Source: an uncultured Pirellulales bacterium (lineage in GTDB: Bacteria > Planctomycetota > Planctomycetia > Pirellulales > Thermoguttaceae). From it: a DNA stretch of 64,000 nt. The notes under the pieces were generated by a model. The model saw nothing but the letters and a program-made list of their open reading frames with translations. It was not told the DNA's origin and searched no databases. The stretch covers positions 1 through 64,000 of the forward strand of contig CALLPE010000018.1 in assembly GCA_938015445.1 (NCBI GenBank). Direction: 5' to 3'. The translations under genes and the position numbers were made by a program. Within the stretch, counting starts at the first letter, position 1. The number at the start of each line of letters is the position of its first letter. Shown here piece by piece: positions 35,586 through 45,390 of the stretch.

Positions 35586-36854
35586 TCAATCTTTCAACTG
35601 AAATAGTTTTGAAAGGGCGTCTAGCAGAGCGCCGGGAAAGCCGTGCCGCGAATGTTCGCGTAGCGATTCCAGCGGCGGATGCATCAATTTGCCGAGCACC
35701 CGATCGAAGCAGCGGCAAATCTCCTCCCGTTGCCTTTCGTTGAGTTCCGGCAATTTGTTGAACAGCCGCCGCAATTCTTCCTGCTGGATGTTTTCCCAGT
35801 TGCGCCTTAGCTGCTCGATAACCGGCGCGGTGGCCCGATGCCGCCACTCGGCCAGGAACCGCTCGGTTTCGTCCTCGATGATGGCCAATGCGGCAGGGAC
35901 CTGTTGCTGGCGGTCGTGGAGGTTGCGCTGGCAAGCGGTTTTCAGGTCGTCGATGGAGTACAGGTACACGTCGGGGAGCTGGGCGATAGCCGGCTCGAAG
36001 TCTCGCGGCACAGCCAAATCCAGCACCAGCAGCGGTCGCGAGTGTCGCAAACGCTCGATTTGCCTGAAACTTTCCAGCGTCACAATCGGCAGTTCGGCCC
36101 CGGTGGTGCTGATAACCAGGTCGGCCGTGGCCAATGCTTCTGTCAATTGGTCCCAGCCGACGGCTTTTCCCTCCCAGCGCCGGGCCAGTTCCTCGGCGCG
36201 CTCCAAACGGCGGTTGACGATGGTGATATGCCGCGTGCCTTCCTCGCGCAAGTAACGCAGCGTTTCCTCGGCCATCTCGCCAGCGCCGATTACCACCGCG
36301 TGTTTGTCGTCGAAGCGTTCGAATATCTGCCGGGCGAAGTCGGCCACCGCCACGCTGGGCACACTGACGCGCCGCTGGTGGATGCCTGTTTCTGTGGCCA
36401 CGCGGCGCGCCACCATCAGTGCCGTCTGAAAGGCTGCGTGCGTCAGCGGGCCGGCCGTTCGACGCTCGCTAGCCAGCCGGTAGGCCTCTTTTACCTGCCA
36501 GACAATCTGCGTCTCGCCTACCACCATGCTGTCTAAGCTGGAAGCTACGGTGAACAGATGTCGCACGGCCTGGCGGCCGGTTTGGACCGTCAGATGCGGC
36601 GCTACTTCCTCGGCCGAGAGTTGATGAAAACCGGCTAGGAAAGCGGCCACTTCTCGGCTTCCCGGCAAGCCTTGTTCCCCGGCCATGTACAGCTCCACGC
36701 GGTTGCAGGTCGACAGTAGCACCCCCTCCACTTGCGGAAACCCTTCCCGCCAGCGGTCCAGCGCCTCGGCCGTCTGCTGGCCGTTGAAAGCCAGCTTTTC
36801 CCTGACGGCAATCGACGTGCTGTGGTAGCTACAGCCCACTACTTGCAAGTTCAT
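35586..36854 (-). CDS. hemA: Glutamyl-tRNA reductase
   Basis: First enzyme of the C5 route to 5-aminolevulinate; reduces glutamyl-tRNA with NADPH. The 422 residues show the catalytic Cys50 in LLSTCNRVELY, the VVGETQIVWQVKEAY block, the NADPH fold (AVVIGAGEMAEETLRYL) and LVLDLAVPRDFEP. The C-terminal helical dimerisation domain follows and ends normally. It starts 19 bases after the hemX-like gene on the same strand, an arrangement also found in Bacillus. hemE is about 23 kb away in this window. Confidence 0.95.
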   Translation of the reverse strand: MNLQVVGCSYHSTSIAVREKLAFNGQQTAEALDRWREGFPQVEGVLLSTCNRVELYMAGEQGLPGSREVAAFLAGFHQLSAEEVAPHLTVQTGRQAVRHLFTVASSLDSMVVGETQIVWQVKEAYRLASERRTAGPLTHAAFQTALMVARRVATETGIHQRRVSVPSVAVADFARQIFERFDDKHAVVIGAGEMAEETLRYLREEGTRHITIVNRRLERAEELARRWEGKAVGWDQLTEALATADLVISTTGAELPIVTLESFRQIERLRHSRPLLVLDLAVPRDFEPAIAQLPDVYLYSIDDLKTACQRNLHDRQQQVPAALAIIEDETERFLAEWRHRATAPVIEQLRRNWENIQQEELRRLFNKLPELNERQREEICRCFDRVLGKLMHPPLESLREHSRHGFPGALLDALSKLFQLKD

Positions 36855-36873
36855 CGCCAGTTCTGCAATCCGC

Positions 36874-37779
36874 TTACTGTCCGGCCCGTTCGACGGGGCC
36901 AGGCTGTCTTTGGGCCCGAGTGCCCCCGTGGCTAGTGTCCATTAGCAACATCATCGCCAAAGCCACTGCCAGGAAAACGAAACTCACAAAGGTCAAATAA
37001 ACCACGCGCCGGCCGGTGCGAGCAGGCCTGTACAGCCTGCCGGCCACCACGGCCACCAGCAGCCAGGCCCATAGGAAGAAGGTGCCCATCACCACTGGAT
37101 CGCTCCAGCTCATGCGTCCGGCATGGGGGTCACGATTGATCAGATTCAGCACCATGCCGGAGCCGATGCCGATGGTCAGCATCAACAATGCTACCACCAT
37201 CGACCGCGAGTTCACCCGCTCGAGCCATTCCAGGCTGGGCAATTGCAGGCCGCTGCCTGCGTAGCCTTTCCGTTTCAGCCGCCGCGATTGGCCGAGGTAC
37301 ATCAGCCCAGCGGCGAACCCCATCAAAACCGCCACGGCCGTCAGGGCCAGCGCGACGCCGTGAATTATCCCCCAGATCCGCGAGGCCGGTGCTCGGCTGA
37401 ATGGCGCATCGGCAGCCACGAACCAGCCGACCGCTATCAATCCTAACGCCAGCGGCAGCAGGAAAAGACCGAACGGTATGCGGGGATGGTAATAGACTAA
37501 GTAAAGATAGACGGCTATCAGCACCCAGGCCGCCACCAGACACCAGTCGCGCTCGCTGCTCAGCGGCGTGCCCTTAGTGGTAATCGCCTTGTGGTACAAA
37601 AAAGCAGTATGAGCGACCAACCCCGCCACGGCAAAAAACAGCATCAGCGCCCCGCGCACTCCGCTGCGAAACAGCAGGCGCGAGACCTCCAGCGCTAGCG
37701 ACACCGCATAGCTAGCCGCGAAACAAATGATGCTCACACCAGACAACATGATCTCCACGGCCGGTTTGGCCTGTAACAC
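36874..37779 (-). CDS. hemX: HemX/CcsA-like cytochrome c assembly family membrane protein
   Basis: Polytopic inner-membrane protein of 301 residues with about eight hydrophobic segments. It belongs to the cytochrome-c assembly (CcsA/HemX) family. The tryptophan-rich heme-handling motif of true CcsA is not conserved; the equivalent stretch reads MSWSDPVVMGTFFLWAW, which favours a HemX-type protein. In Bacillus, HemX lowers glutamyl-tRNA reductase levels, and here it directly precedes hemA, so a similar role is plausible. Start is GTG 37779 with GAGGG upstream; ATG 37749 with GGAG is the alternative. Confidence 0.78.
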   Translation of the reverse strand: MLQAKPAVEIMLSGVSIICFAASYAVSLALEVSRLLFRSGVRGALMLFFAVAGLVAHTAFLYHKAITTKGTPLSSERDWCLVAAWVLIAVYLYLVYYHPRIPFGLFLLPLALGLIAVGWFVAADAPFSRAPASRIWGIIHGVALALTAVAVLMGFAAGLMYLGQSRRLKRKGYAGSGLQLPSLEWLERVNSRSMVVALLMLTIGIGSGMVLNLINRDPHAGRMSWSDPVVMGTFFLWAWLLVAVVAGRLYRPARTGRRVVYLTFVSFVFLAVALAMMLLMDTSHGGTRAQRQPGPVERAGQ

Positions 37780-38403
37780 AATAACCCTCGAGCCGAGAGA
37801 CCTAGGGCAAAGAAACTACCACAGGCTCATCGCTCTCCGCAATTAGAGTTTCAAATGTGATGAAGGTGTACGGAAATCAAATTTTGCAGATTGTAACCGT
37901 TCCCCCCGAAGTCGATTTGTGTTGCCGCTTTGCGATGTTCTTGCGCTCAGTACTTGGGCAAAAGCGTGCAGCCTCACGACAGAATATCATTTAGAGCAAG
38001 TAATTCGGGCCTTTTAATCCCCGCCTACCCCCATCATAAACACAACATAGAGAATTTTCGGCTGCCGTGATACGGGGTCAATATCACTCGCGTCCCATCT
38101 GCCGCGCGCCCGACACAGGTGGTGCTGACATCCAGTTTGGGTGCCGTAGGAAGCAATCCGTTGGCAACCGCGCTATGTACCAAGCCGAGCGAGTCTGGAA
38201 TAATGCGGCCACGTTGGGCATGTGCTGACATCTATCGCCCAACCGGCAGTATTGGCGGGCCGGGCCGTTCGACCGCCACCGGCCACACGTAGCCGCACAG
38301 TATGGCCGCACAGTATGATAATGGCGCAAAGTGCTCATGGCGCTTTGCAAAAATCAATAGCAAGAGTGCGTTTGTCACGATGCTTCTGTGGAGGAAATCA
38401 AGT
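37780..38403. other. Divergent intergenic region
   Basis: About 620 bases between leftward hemX-hemA and the rightward SGNH gene. The stretch 37800-38040 is clearly less GC-rich than its surroundings and probably holds the hem promoter. A 13-bp tandem duplication is at 38292-38317. No gene is supported. Confidence 0.5.
38292..38317. repeat. 13-bp tandem duplication
   Basis: GCCGCACAGTATG occurs at 38292-38304 and again immediately at 38305-38317, identical. Confidence 0.85.
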
Positions 38404-39288
38404 ATGTCCACCCGATTGACCATCTATGTATTGGCCACAGCGTGGTCACTGGCTTTTGCGACTGTAGCGGCGGTGGCCGACCTTCAGAAAGACTCGCCGG
38501 TAAAGTTTCCCGAAAAAGGGGCGCTGCCGGCCAAATATCCGCCGGACGTGAAAACCAAGAGCTACCCGGTAGAGAAGGACTACGCGTTGTTCGAGTCGCC
38601 TTGTCGCTCGCTGGAGCAGATCGAGAAAATCCAGGCCGAGATGATCAAGGGCCAGTTCACGCCGCCTCCCACCGACTGGCGACATCTGCCGCGCACCCGC
38701 CGCATATTGACAGACGGGGGCGAGCTGCACGTTTTAGGGTTGGGCGACAGCATCATCAACGACACCATGCGTAGCGGCTGGCTGGCCAAACTCCAGCAAG
38801 CCTATCCGAAGGCCAAGATCAAGGGAACCGTATACGTGCGTGGGGGCGGCGGCTGCCAGCACTATCGCGCAGAAGGCCGCATCGCCAAGTACGTCGTGCC
38901 GCTGAAGCCTGATCTGGTGCTGATTGGCGGAATAAGTCAGCGCAGTGTGGACGACATCCGCGAGGTGATCCATCAATTGCGGGCCGGCTTGCCGGAGGTG
39001 GAAATACTGCTGGCCAATGGACCGTTCGGCGCGGCCGACCCGCGCGACCCCGACGCGCTGGAGAAGATCAAGGACCCGGCCGGTTACACCCAACAATTGA
39101 AAAAGCTGGCTGCCGAAGAACGTTGCGCGTTCTTGGACATGCGCACGCCGTGGATCGAGTATCTGCTGTCGGCTAAAGTGCATCCGCACTTGTTCTACCG
39201 CGATCCGGTTCACGCCAACGAGTTCGGCGAACAGATATTGTCGAAGATTCTGCTGTCGTTCTTCCGGCCGGAAACTGCCCCGCAATAA
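38404..39288 (+). CDS. Exported SGNH/GDSL-type hydrolase
   Basis: A 294-residue protein with a signal peptide (about 1-25). The esterase fold is recognised from block I GLGDSIIND (nucleophile Ser116), a glycine-rich stretch VRGGGGCQHYRAE in the place of block II, LIGGIS in the place of block III, and the C-terminal Asp-His pair in RDPVHANEFGEQIL. The usual Asn of GxND is replaced by GGIS, as in several divergent SGNH families. It could be a carbohydrate esterase or lipase. Start at ATG 38404 has GTGGAGG upstream. About 50 bases downstream is a Tat-exported aldo/keto reductase in the same direction, so the two probably form an operon. Confidence 0.78.
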   Translation: MSTRLTIYVLATAWSLAFATVAAVADLQKDSPVKFPEKGALPAKYPPDVKTKSYPVEKDYALFESPCRSLEQIEKIQAEMIKGQFTPPPTDWRHLPRTRRILTDGGELHVLGLGDSIINDTMRSGWLAKLQQAYPKAKIKGTVYVRGGGGCQHYRAEGRIAKYVVPLKPDLVLIGGISQRSVDDIREVIHQLRAGLPEVEILLANGPFGAADPRDPDALEKIKDPAGYTQQLKKLAAEERCAFLDMRTPWIEYLLSAKVHPHLFYRDPVHANEFGEQILSKILLSFFRPETAPQ

Positions 39289-39339
39289 GCCGGCGCACTG
39301 TAAACCAAGCGCCACACGAGTCGATAGGAGCTGACCACC

Positions 39340-40380
39340 ATGTTTGGCACCTTAAAAGAAGCCATTTCCCGTCGGGGATTCATGTGCCAGACCGGGTGTT
39401 TGGCCGGAACGGCAACGCTGGCACCCGGGCTGGCGACTTTGGAGACGCTGGCAACCGGCGCAACCCGCTCCGCCGAGGCAGCGCCCGCACGAGCTGCTTC
39501 GGCCATCCTGCCCCAGCGCATACTGGGCCGAACCAAGATCCCGGTGACCATGTTTACCCTGGGCACGGCTCCGTGCGGCAGTTTTCCGCCAGCGAAGATT
39601 GCAGAACTGGTGAACGTGGCATTGGATCAAGGCGTGACAGCCATTGATACCTCGGAGAAGTACGGGAACTCGCAGGAGGGCGTGGGCTTAGCTCTGGGAA
39701 AACGCCGCAAGGAAGTTTTCCTTTCCACCAAGGTCTTCGCCAACACCATTGCCGAGGCAGAAGCCTCGCTGGCCAAGTCGGTTAAGCTGCTAAGCACCGA
39801 TTATTTCGACGTGCTTTACTATCACAGTTTGGGCAACCTGGACGTGCGGCGGGCATTGGAACCCGACGGCGTCTTCACTTGGTTGGTAAAGCGGAAGAAG
39901 GCCGGCGTGTGTCGCTTCGTGGGCATTTCGGGACACAATTTGCCCGGCCGCTTCCCCCGATTCCTCGAAACCGGCGATGTCGATGTGCTGTTGGTGGCGA
40001 TCAATTTCGTCGATCGGTTCACCTATAATTTCGAGGGCAAAGTGCTGCCGCTGGCTCGCAAGCACAATGTGGGCATCGTCGCCATGAAGGTCTTCGGCGG
40101 CGCGGCCGGTGGAAACTACAAAGACCCCAGCGGGCCGAAGCTCGAGGAGCAGCACCTCGGCGCAGCGCTTCGCTACGCTTTGGGTATCGAAGGCGTGGCC
40201 ACGGCAAACATCGGCGTTCATACCGCCGAACAAATCCGCCGCACTGCGCAGATGGTACGCGACTTCCGCCCGCTCTCGCCCGAGGAGTCTTCAGCGCTGT
40301 TAGACCTGGGAAAAACCCTGGCCCAGGAATGGGGCGAACATTTCGGGCCGGTGAAGGAACCGGCGACCGAAAACACTTAG
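39340..40380 (+). CDS. Tat-exported aldo/keto reductase
   Basis: NADPH-dependent oxidoreductase of 346 residues. The N-terminus carries a twin-arginine signal (SRRGFM at 10-15, then a Cys/Gly/Ala-rich hydrophobic stretch to about 47), so the folded protein is probably exported with its cofactor. The aldo/keto-reductase tetrad is visible: Asp and Tyr in AIDTSEKYGNS, Lys in FLSTKVFA and His in VLYYHSLGNLD. The barrel continues through VGISGHN and GIVAMKVFGG. The substrate is unknown; an exported sugar or sugar-derived ketone is plausible given neighbouring exported enzymes. Start at ATG 39340 has AGGAG upstream. Confidence 0.85.
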   Translation: MFGTLKEAISRRGFMCQTGCLAGTATLAPGLATLETLATGATRSAEAAPARAASAILPQRILGRTKIPVTMFTLGTAPCGSFPPAKIAELVNVALDQGVTAIDTSEKYGNSQEGVGLALGKRRKEVFLSTKVFANTIAEAEASLAKSVKLLSTDYFDVLYYHSLGNLDVRRALEPDGVFTWLVKRKKAGVCRFVGISGHNLPGRFPRFLETGDVDVLLVAINFVDRFTYNFEGKVLPLARKHNVGIVAMKVFGGAAGGNYKDPSGPKLEEQHLGAALRYALGIEGVATANIGVHTAEQIRRTAQMVRDFRPLSPEESSALLDLGKTLAQEWGEHFGPVKEPATENT

Positions 40381-40543
40381 GCCGGCCCCAGCGATAGGGC
40401 GCCATCGTGAAGACAATGCAACCTCTGGCGCGGTGGCCTGCCTAGCCCCACCCGGTCCGGCGTGCCCGACCGCAACGCAACCAGCTCTGCCCAGTCGTGA
40501 AGCTGGCTGGTTGCTTCGGTTCGGGCGTGGCACAGACTTGCGG

Positions 40544-41851
40544 TCACAGGGCGGTCGGTTGGAACTGCTCGGCCTTGCGTTGTTGCCGGCGCTGTTGTCT
40601 TTCTTCGGGCGTGGATTTTGGTTTTGCGGCGGCGGCGTCTTTGGCTTTTGGCTTGGCAGGCTTGGGCTTCGGCTTGCCTTCGACCGGTTTTTCGCTGGGC
40701 TTGGTGGCCGGCTTGCTCAGCGGTTCGCCGTCCAGCGGCGGAGTGATTTTCGACAGGTCCACCCCGAGGCGGGCAAGTATCGTCGGAGCGATGTCTGCCC
40801 GCGTTCCGGCGCGCATCACCTGCTTGTCGTTGGTAGCCAAGAATATGTACGGCGCCCGGCCGTGCCGTTTGCTGTCGATGTCGAAGCCGTGATCGGCGGT
40901 CACGTAAATCAGCGTCTTTTCGTACACGCCGAGTTGTTTAAGCTTCTCGACGATCCGGCCCAGTTGTTTATCGCCGGAGATTATCGCCTCGTCGTACTCT
41001 TTCGATTTCTCGCCATGACGGTGGCCGGCGTGATCCACCTCGGCAAAATGCACGAAAAAGAAGAACGGTTTGCTGGCGTATTTCTCTAGGAGTTCCAGGG
41101 CCTTGTCGCCCACTTTCTCGTCTAGCATTAGGCCGAAATGCCACTCGTCGACGTTCTTGTGCATGGTGTAGTAAGGCGAGCCTTCGAAAACCACCATCTT
41201 CTGGCCGTCTGCCTCCACCACTCGGCCCAGTCGCTGCGATTTAGCGGCCGGTTTGGCTGCCTTCGCGGCCGGTTGACCAGCCGACTGGTCGCTCTTTTCG
41301 GCGGCCTGGTCTTTGCCGTTGCCCTCGGCTTCTTTATTGGCCGGCTTGGATTGCGCCTTCTCGGCCGGCTTGGGTTGCGCCGACGGCAGCAGCGCAGCGT
41401 CTTTTTCGGGATCGAACGGGCGCTTGAAAGGCGCGTTCACTTCGCCACAGTGCGCCTTCTTGCCGATAACGGCCACCGTGGCAATGTTCTTCGCGCCGTA
41501 TTGGGCTTGCAGTCGCTCGAAGATGCTGTAACCGGCCGGTATGTCGCGGTAGCGGGCGTTGCTGTACACCCCGGTGACCTCCGGCTTGTAGCCGGTAAGT
41601 ATCTGCGACCAGCCGGCTTTGGTGTCGGTCGCCCCGGAGGTCACGTCGATATCGACCAGCTTACCTTCGGCAACCAATTTTTGCAGATTGGGTAACTTGC
41701 CCCCCGTCAGCAGCACTTTGACGTGGTCGCGATGCGCCCCGTCCCAGCCGATCAGGATCGCGTTGTTCGACATCGCTGGCTGCGCCAGCGCCGTGGCGGC
41801 CAGCAGCGCCACTGCAACTAGGGATGCCAGCACGATCACTGTTCTTTTCAT
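40544..41851 (-). CDS. Exported alkaline-phosphatase-superfamily hydrolase
   Basis: A 435-residue protein with a signal peptide (about 1-24). Metal ligands of the phosphodiesterase/nucleotide-pyrophosphatase-like branch are visible: LIGWDGAHRDH near the N-terminus, the nucleophile region DVTSGATDTKAGW, HFAEVDHAGHRHG and YVTADHGFDIDSKRHG. Two low-complexity parts are unusual. One is a Lys/Ala/Glu-rich insertion of about 55 residues around 160-215; the other is a Lys/Pro-rich C-terminal tail of about 60 residues ending in basic residues. Such tails are common in planctomycete exported proteins. The substrate (phosphodiester, phosphonate or sulfate ester) cannot be assigned. Confidence 0.8.
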   Translation of the reverse strand: MKRTVIVLASLVAVALLAATALAQPAMSNNAILIGWDGAHRDHVKVLLTGGKLPNLQKLVAEGKLVDIDVTSGATDTKAGWSQILTGYKPEVTGVYSNARYRDIPAGYSIFERLQAQYGAKNIATVAVIGKKAHCGEVNAPFKRPFDPEKDAALLPSAQPKPAEKAQSKPANKEAEGNGKDQAAEKSDQSAGQPAAKAAKPAAKSQRLGRVVEADGQKMVVFEGSPYYTMHKNVDEWHFGLMLDEKVGDKALELLEKYASKPFFFFVHFAEVDHAGHRHGEKSKEYDEAIISGDKQLGRIVEKLKQLGVYEKTLIYVTADHGFDIDSKRHGRAPYIFLATNDKQVMRAGTRADIAPTILARLGVDLSKITPPLDGEPLSKPATKPSEKPVEGKPKPKPAKPKAKDAAAAKPKSTPEERQQRRQQRKAEQFQPTAL

Positions 41852-41943
41852 GGCGTCCCCCTTTCACTTCACGTGCCGACTGAGTGTCAACCAAAGCACT
41901 AGTTAGTGTGCACAGCGGGTGCAATCTTTTGTAGGGAATGCTG

Positions 41944-44900
41944 CTACTTTGCCGACAAGCATAACACTTTGCCATCGGTGGTAGCCAGATAGAGCTTGCC
42001 CCCGGCGGCGGCCATGCCGTCGAATACCGGCAGTCCCGGCAGGCGATACTCGGCCAGCTTGCGTCCGTCCTCAGCCGCGGCCGCCCACAGGATCATCCCG
42101 TACGCACCCTGCCAGGCTTTTTGCTGTTGCAGCAATTGCTCTTGAGTTTTGGGGTTGTCGAGGGTGCGGAGTGCTTGTTCTTCGTCCACCAGATCGGGCG
42201 GCCCGGCCACGAACAATTTGTCTCCGGCCAAGGCTATCGCCCGGGCCAGCAGTGGGACCGATTGCGTCCACTGGCAAACGATGCGCGCTTCAGGCGGGTC
42301 GGTGGCGGTGAACTTGGCCATCGGGGCCGGTTTTGTTTGGGGTTTGACCTCGGTTTTCGGCTGCTGTTGAGCTGCGGTCTTTGCCGCCGGCTTGCCAGCC
42401 TCCGGCGTTGACGGCTCGGGCGCGGACGGCCCGCCAGTTTGCTTCGCTTGTTCGCTGTGCGACGGCCCGGCCGGTTTGCCCGCAGGCTTCTTGCCCGGTT
42501 CTTGCGCGGCTTCCGGCGGCGGCTTGCGCGGCGTGCGTTCGATGGGCGGTTGTTTGGCGGAGGCGAACAGATGGTGTTCGATCGGGGTGGTCCAGCGGAA
42601 ATACTGCGGCAGGCGGTTGAAACCATATACCCGCTCGGCGTCGAACACCAGCAGCCGCCCGGCAGGAGCGAAGCGTCCAGCCAGGAAGTAGCCGCCTGCA
42701 CCAGAAGCCCAGCGCAAACCGTACACCCAGTACGAGCGGTGCCAATAAGCATCGTCCAAGAAACCCGTAGGACAGAACAAATGCGCGTCGTCGCCCTGTT
42801 GCTGTGCCGGAGGCTGGGTGGGAGCGTCGATGTTCAGCCGCCGACCTTGCTGGTCGAAGGCCAGCGATTTCATGAACACCTTGTCTGCGTGGGCGACTAG
42901 GATGTCGGGCATGGCCACTGGCATATTCATGCCCCGCAGTCGGACCTGAAGGTTCTCGCCCGAGTCCGGATCGCGGTCGTCGAACACCTCTTCGCCCAGC
43001 TTCTTGCCCGTGATCGGATCGAGCCGCAGCAGGCGGATGCCGCCGTCGAGGAACATCGACCTGCCGGCGGTGCACCATAGCACGCCCTGGTGGATCAGCA
43101 CCGAACCGTGTACCGGCCAGACGGATTCCACTTGGTCGAAAGCCACCATGCGGCGGTCGACCGGGGCGGCACGGAAGCGCCAACACAGCGCTCCGTCGGC
43201 GGCGCGGAGACAATAGACGTATCCATCGGCCGAGCCGAAAAACACCCGGCCGCGCCAAACCGTCGGCGGCGAATCCACCCGCCCTCCCGCCGTAAACGAC
43301 CAAAGTTGCTTCCCTGTGTCCGCCGCCAAGGCGTGTACCGTGTGGGCGTCCACGGCGGCCACCAATAGTTTGCCTTCGGCCACCACCACGCTGGAAAGCC
43401 TGCCTCCGATCACGGTCTGCCAGGCTTCAGTCAGCTCGGCCGGGACCCCCACTGGGCAATATCCGCTGCGGGCCGGATCGCAGCGATACATGGGCCAGTC
43501 GCCTGCGGCAGACTCTGCCGCGCTATGGGCCGGAAGCGGGGCATCGTATGCCGGCCCGCGCTGGAGGCGGTCATCGTCGCGCACTTCGCGTGGCGCGGCG
43601 CGTGTGGGCGACGCCGGCGCCAGTGCGTTGAACCCGAACAGCTTGGCTTCCAGATAGCAAGCGCACGGATGCGGCATGTTGTAGATCATCCCGTTGGCGG
43701 GCATGATTCCATACAAACACGCCCCGCGCACCCAGTGATGGCACGTCCAGTGCTTTGCGCGAATATCGACGAACTCGATCCCAGTCCGCGATGTGAGGAT
43801 GTACCGCTCGGTGGCTTTGGCGCGGTAGCAACGATGGTGGAACCAGTGGGTTTTCACATCGGGCGGGAACTCGACTTTGACCTCGCCGGTGCGCAAGTCG
43901 CGCCCGGTGAAGATGCCGCTGTCGCTGCCGTGGAACAGCGGAGCGGTCCATACCAAGCCGCCTATGACCAGCGTGTCCTCTGGCGAGCGGTAACCGCTCA
44001 TCGGATGTTCGGCGGTCCACAATCGTCGGCCTGTAGCAGCGTCCAGAGCGAACAAGGTCTTGGCGTTGTCGGTATGATACTCGGTCGAAGCCGGGTCGGC
44101 GCCGGAAAACAGGATCACCCCCTGGTGGCTCACCAGCGTCGGCCCGTAATAGCTGGGCACCGAGTTGCGGCGTCCGACGGGCGTCTGCCACAATTCGGCA
44201 CCCGTGGCCTGGTCGAGGCAGACCACGCTCCCGCCGTCGTAGAACAGCACCCGCTGCCCGTCAGCGGTCAACGATAGCGGCGTCACCCAGCGGGCCTTGT
44301 ACTCCCAAAGGGTCTTACCGGACTGGGTATCGACGGCCAGCACGCGGCGTGGGCTTTCGGAAAAGTCGTAGATGAAGTTCTTGGGCAGCGGCGATTGGAC
44401 CAGGGGTGTGTCGTCGATCACTACCAGCAGCGTCCGGCCGTCGACCAGCAGTTCTTCGGCGTGGGCCGTCTGCTGGTAAGTGCGCAAAGTCCGGCCGGTG
44501 GCAGCGTCCAGTTGCGACACCGGGGCGTCCAGCCCCAGCGTCACGTAAACCCGCTGGCCGACCGCTACCAGTCTCCGCGGCAGGCTGGCCGGGCCGCTTT
44601 TCAGCCGCCACAGTTGGGGGTGCCATTTGGGAATGGGGCGCTTCCACAGCAGCACGCCGCTGAAGGCGTCGCGGGCGATAAGCTGAAAGTCGGAAGGCAG
44701 CAGTATCGAAGCCGCCAAGCCTTCGTCGAAGATGTAGAAGTTCCGCCCTTCGGCCGATACCATCGCGCTGGCCGACGACATGTGGTCGTGATGGCGCGAC
44801 CAGCGCGGCCCAGCCAACCACTGGAGGTGGCGCGGGAAATCTACTACGGCGTCGCGCGACACGGCGTTGTTGGTCGGGTCGTACAGGTAGTGTGTCCATT

Positions 44901-45390
44901 GGTCGATTTCAGGCGGCCGTGGCTTGACCAGCCTATCCCAGTTCTCGCCCTGTCTGATCAGAGCCACTCCGTTGGGGCAAAGCACGCGGAGCAATTCGGC
45001 GTTGTCGAGCGAGCCGGGTTGCTCGACCACCATCAAGTTCACGCAGTTGTCGATGTACGGCAGCCGCCGGCCGTCGAAAACGTCGATGGCCACCTTGCCG
45101 TACAGACCAAGTGATTGGACGTGTTTGCGTGCGGTTTCGACGTTCTCCGGCCGCATGTCCAGCCCGTGCACCAAGTAGCTCTCGCCGCTGCCCAGGGCGG
45201 CGGTCAGTTGGCCGTCCCCGCATCCCAGATGCACGACAAGCCCGCCCAATACCCCTGACTGCTCCAAGAGTTGCTGCGCCTTTTGGGCGACGGAGGCATG
45301 TGCGGCCGCAGACTGGGCGAAACAACCACAGCAAAGGAAGCTGGCCGCCACGACAAGAACCACGATCCCACACGATCGTCGAGCTTGCAT
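41944..45390 (-). CDS. Exported fusion of a SAM-methyltransferase-like domain and a PQQ beta-propeller
   Basis: A 1148-residue protein. After a signal peptide (about 1-30), residues 45-160 have a Rossmann methyltransferase pattern: motif I VVHLGCGDGQLTAALG, the acidic end of the next strand GLDMRPENVETAR, and DVFDGRRLPYIDNCVNLMVV. From about 190 to the end there are PQQ/BamB-type propeller blades, for example GKTLWEYKARWVTPLSLTAD, LFALDAATGRRLW, ADTGKQLWSFTAGGRVDS, YVYCLRAADGALCWRF and a final GKLYLATTDGKVLCLS. A Pro/Lys/Gln-rich disordered insert of about 70 residues lies near 960-1035. SAM is not expected outside the cytoplasm, so the first domain may be a relic or a binding module. Start at ATG 45390 follows AGGAGG. 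Confidence 0.8.
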   Translation of the reverse strand: MQARRSCGIVVLVVAASFLCCGCFAQSAAAHASVAQKAQQLLEQSGVLGGLVVHLGCGDGQLTAALGSGESYLVHGLDMRPENVETARKHVQSLGLYGKVAIDVFDGRRLPYIDNCVNLMVVEQPGSLDNAELLRVLCPNGVALIRQGENWDRLVKPRPPEIDQWTHYLYDPTNNAVSRDAVVDFPRHLQWLAGPRWSRHHDHMSSASAMVSAEGRNFYIFDEGLAASILLPSDFQLIARDAFSGVLLWKRPIPKWHPQLWRLKSGPASLPRRLVAVGQRVYVTLGLDAPVSQLDAATGRTLRTYQQTAHAEELLVDGRTLLVVIDDTPLVQSPLPKNFIYDFSESPRRVLAVDTQSGKTLWEYKARWVTPLSLTADGQRVLFYDGGSVVCLDQATGAELWQTPVGRRNSVPSYYGPTLVSHQGVILFSGADPASTEYHTDNAKTLFALDAATGRRLWTAEHPMSGYRSPEDTLVIGGLVWTAPLFHGSDSGIFTGRDLRTGEVKVEFPPDVKTHWFHHRCYRAKATERYILTSRTGIEFVDIRAKHWTCHHWVRGACLYGIMPANGMIYNMPHPCACYLEAKLFGFNALAPASPTRAAPREVRDDDRLQRGPAYDAPLPAHSAAESAAGDWPMYRCDPARSGYCPVGVPAELTEAWQTVIGGRLSSVVVAEGKLLVAAVDAHTVHALAADTGKQLWSFTAGGRVDSPPTVWRGRVFFGSADGYVYCLRAADGALCWRFRAAPVDRRMVAFDQVESVWPVHGSVLIHQGVLWCTAGRSMFLDGGIRLLRLDPITGKKLGEEVFDDRDPDSGENLQVRLRGMNMPVAMPDILVAHADKVFMKSLAFDQQGRRLNIDAPTQPPAQQQGDDAHLFCPTGFLDDAYWHRSYWVYGLRWASGAGGYFLAGRFAPAGRLLVFDAERVYGFNRLPQYFRWTTPIEHHLFASAKQPPIERTPRKPPPEAAQEPGKKPAGKPAGPSHSEQAKQTGGPSAPEPSTPEAGKPAAKTAAQQQPKTEVKPQTKPAPMAKFTATDPPEARIVCQWTQSVPLLARAIALAGDKLFVAGPPDLVDEEQALRTLDNPKTQEQLLQQQKAWQGAYGMILWAAAAEDGRKLAEYRLPGLPVFDGMAAAGGKLYLATTDGKVLCLSAK

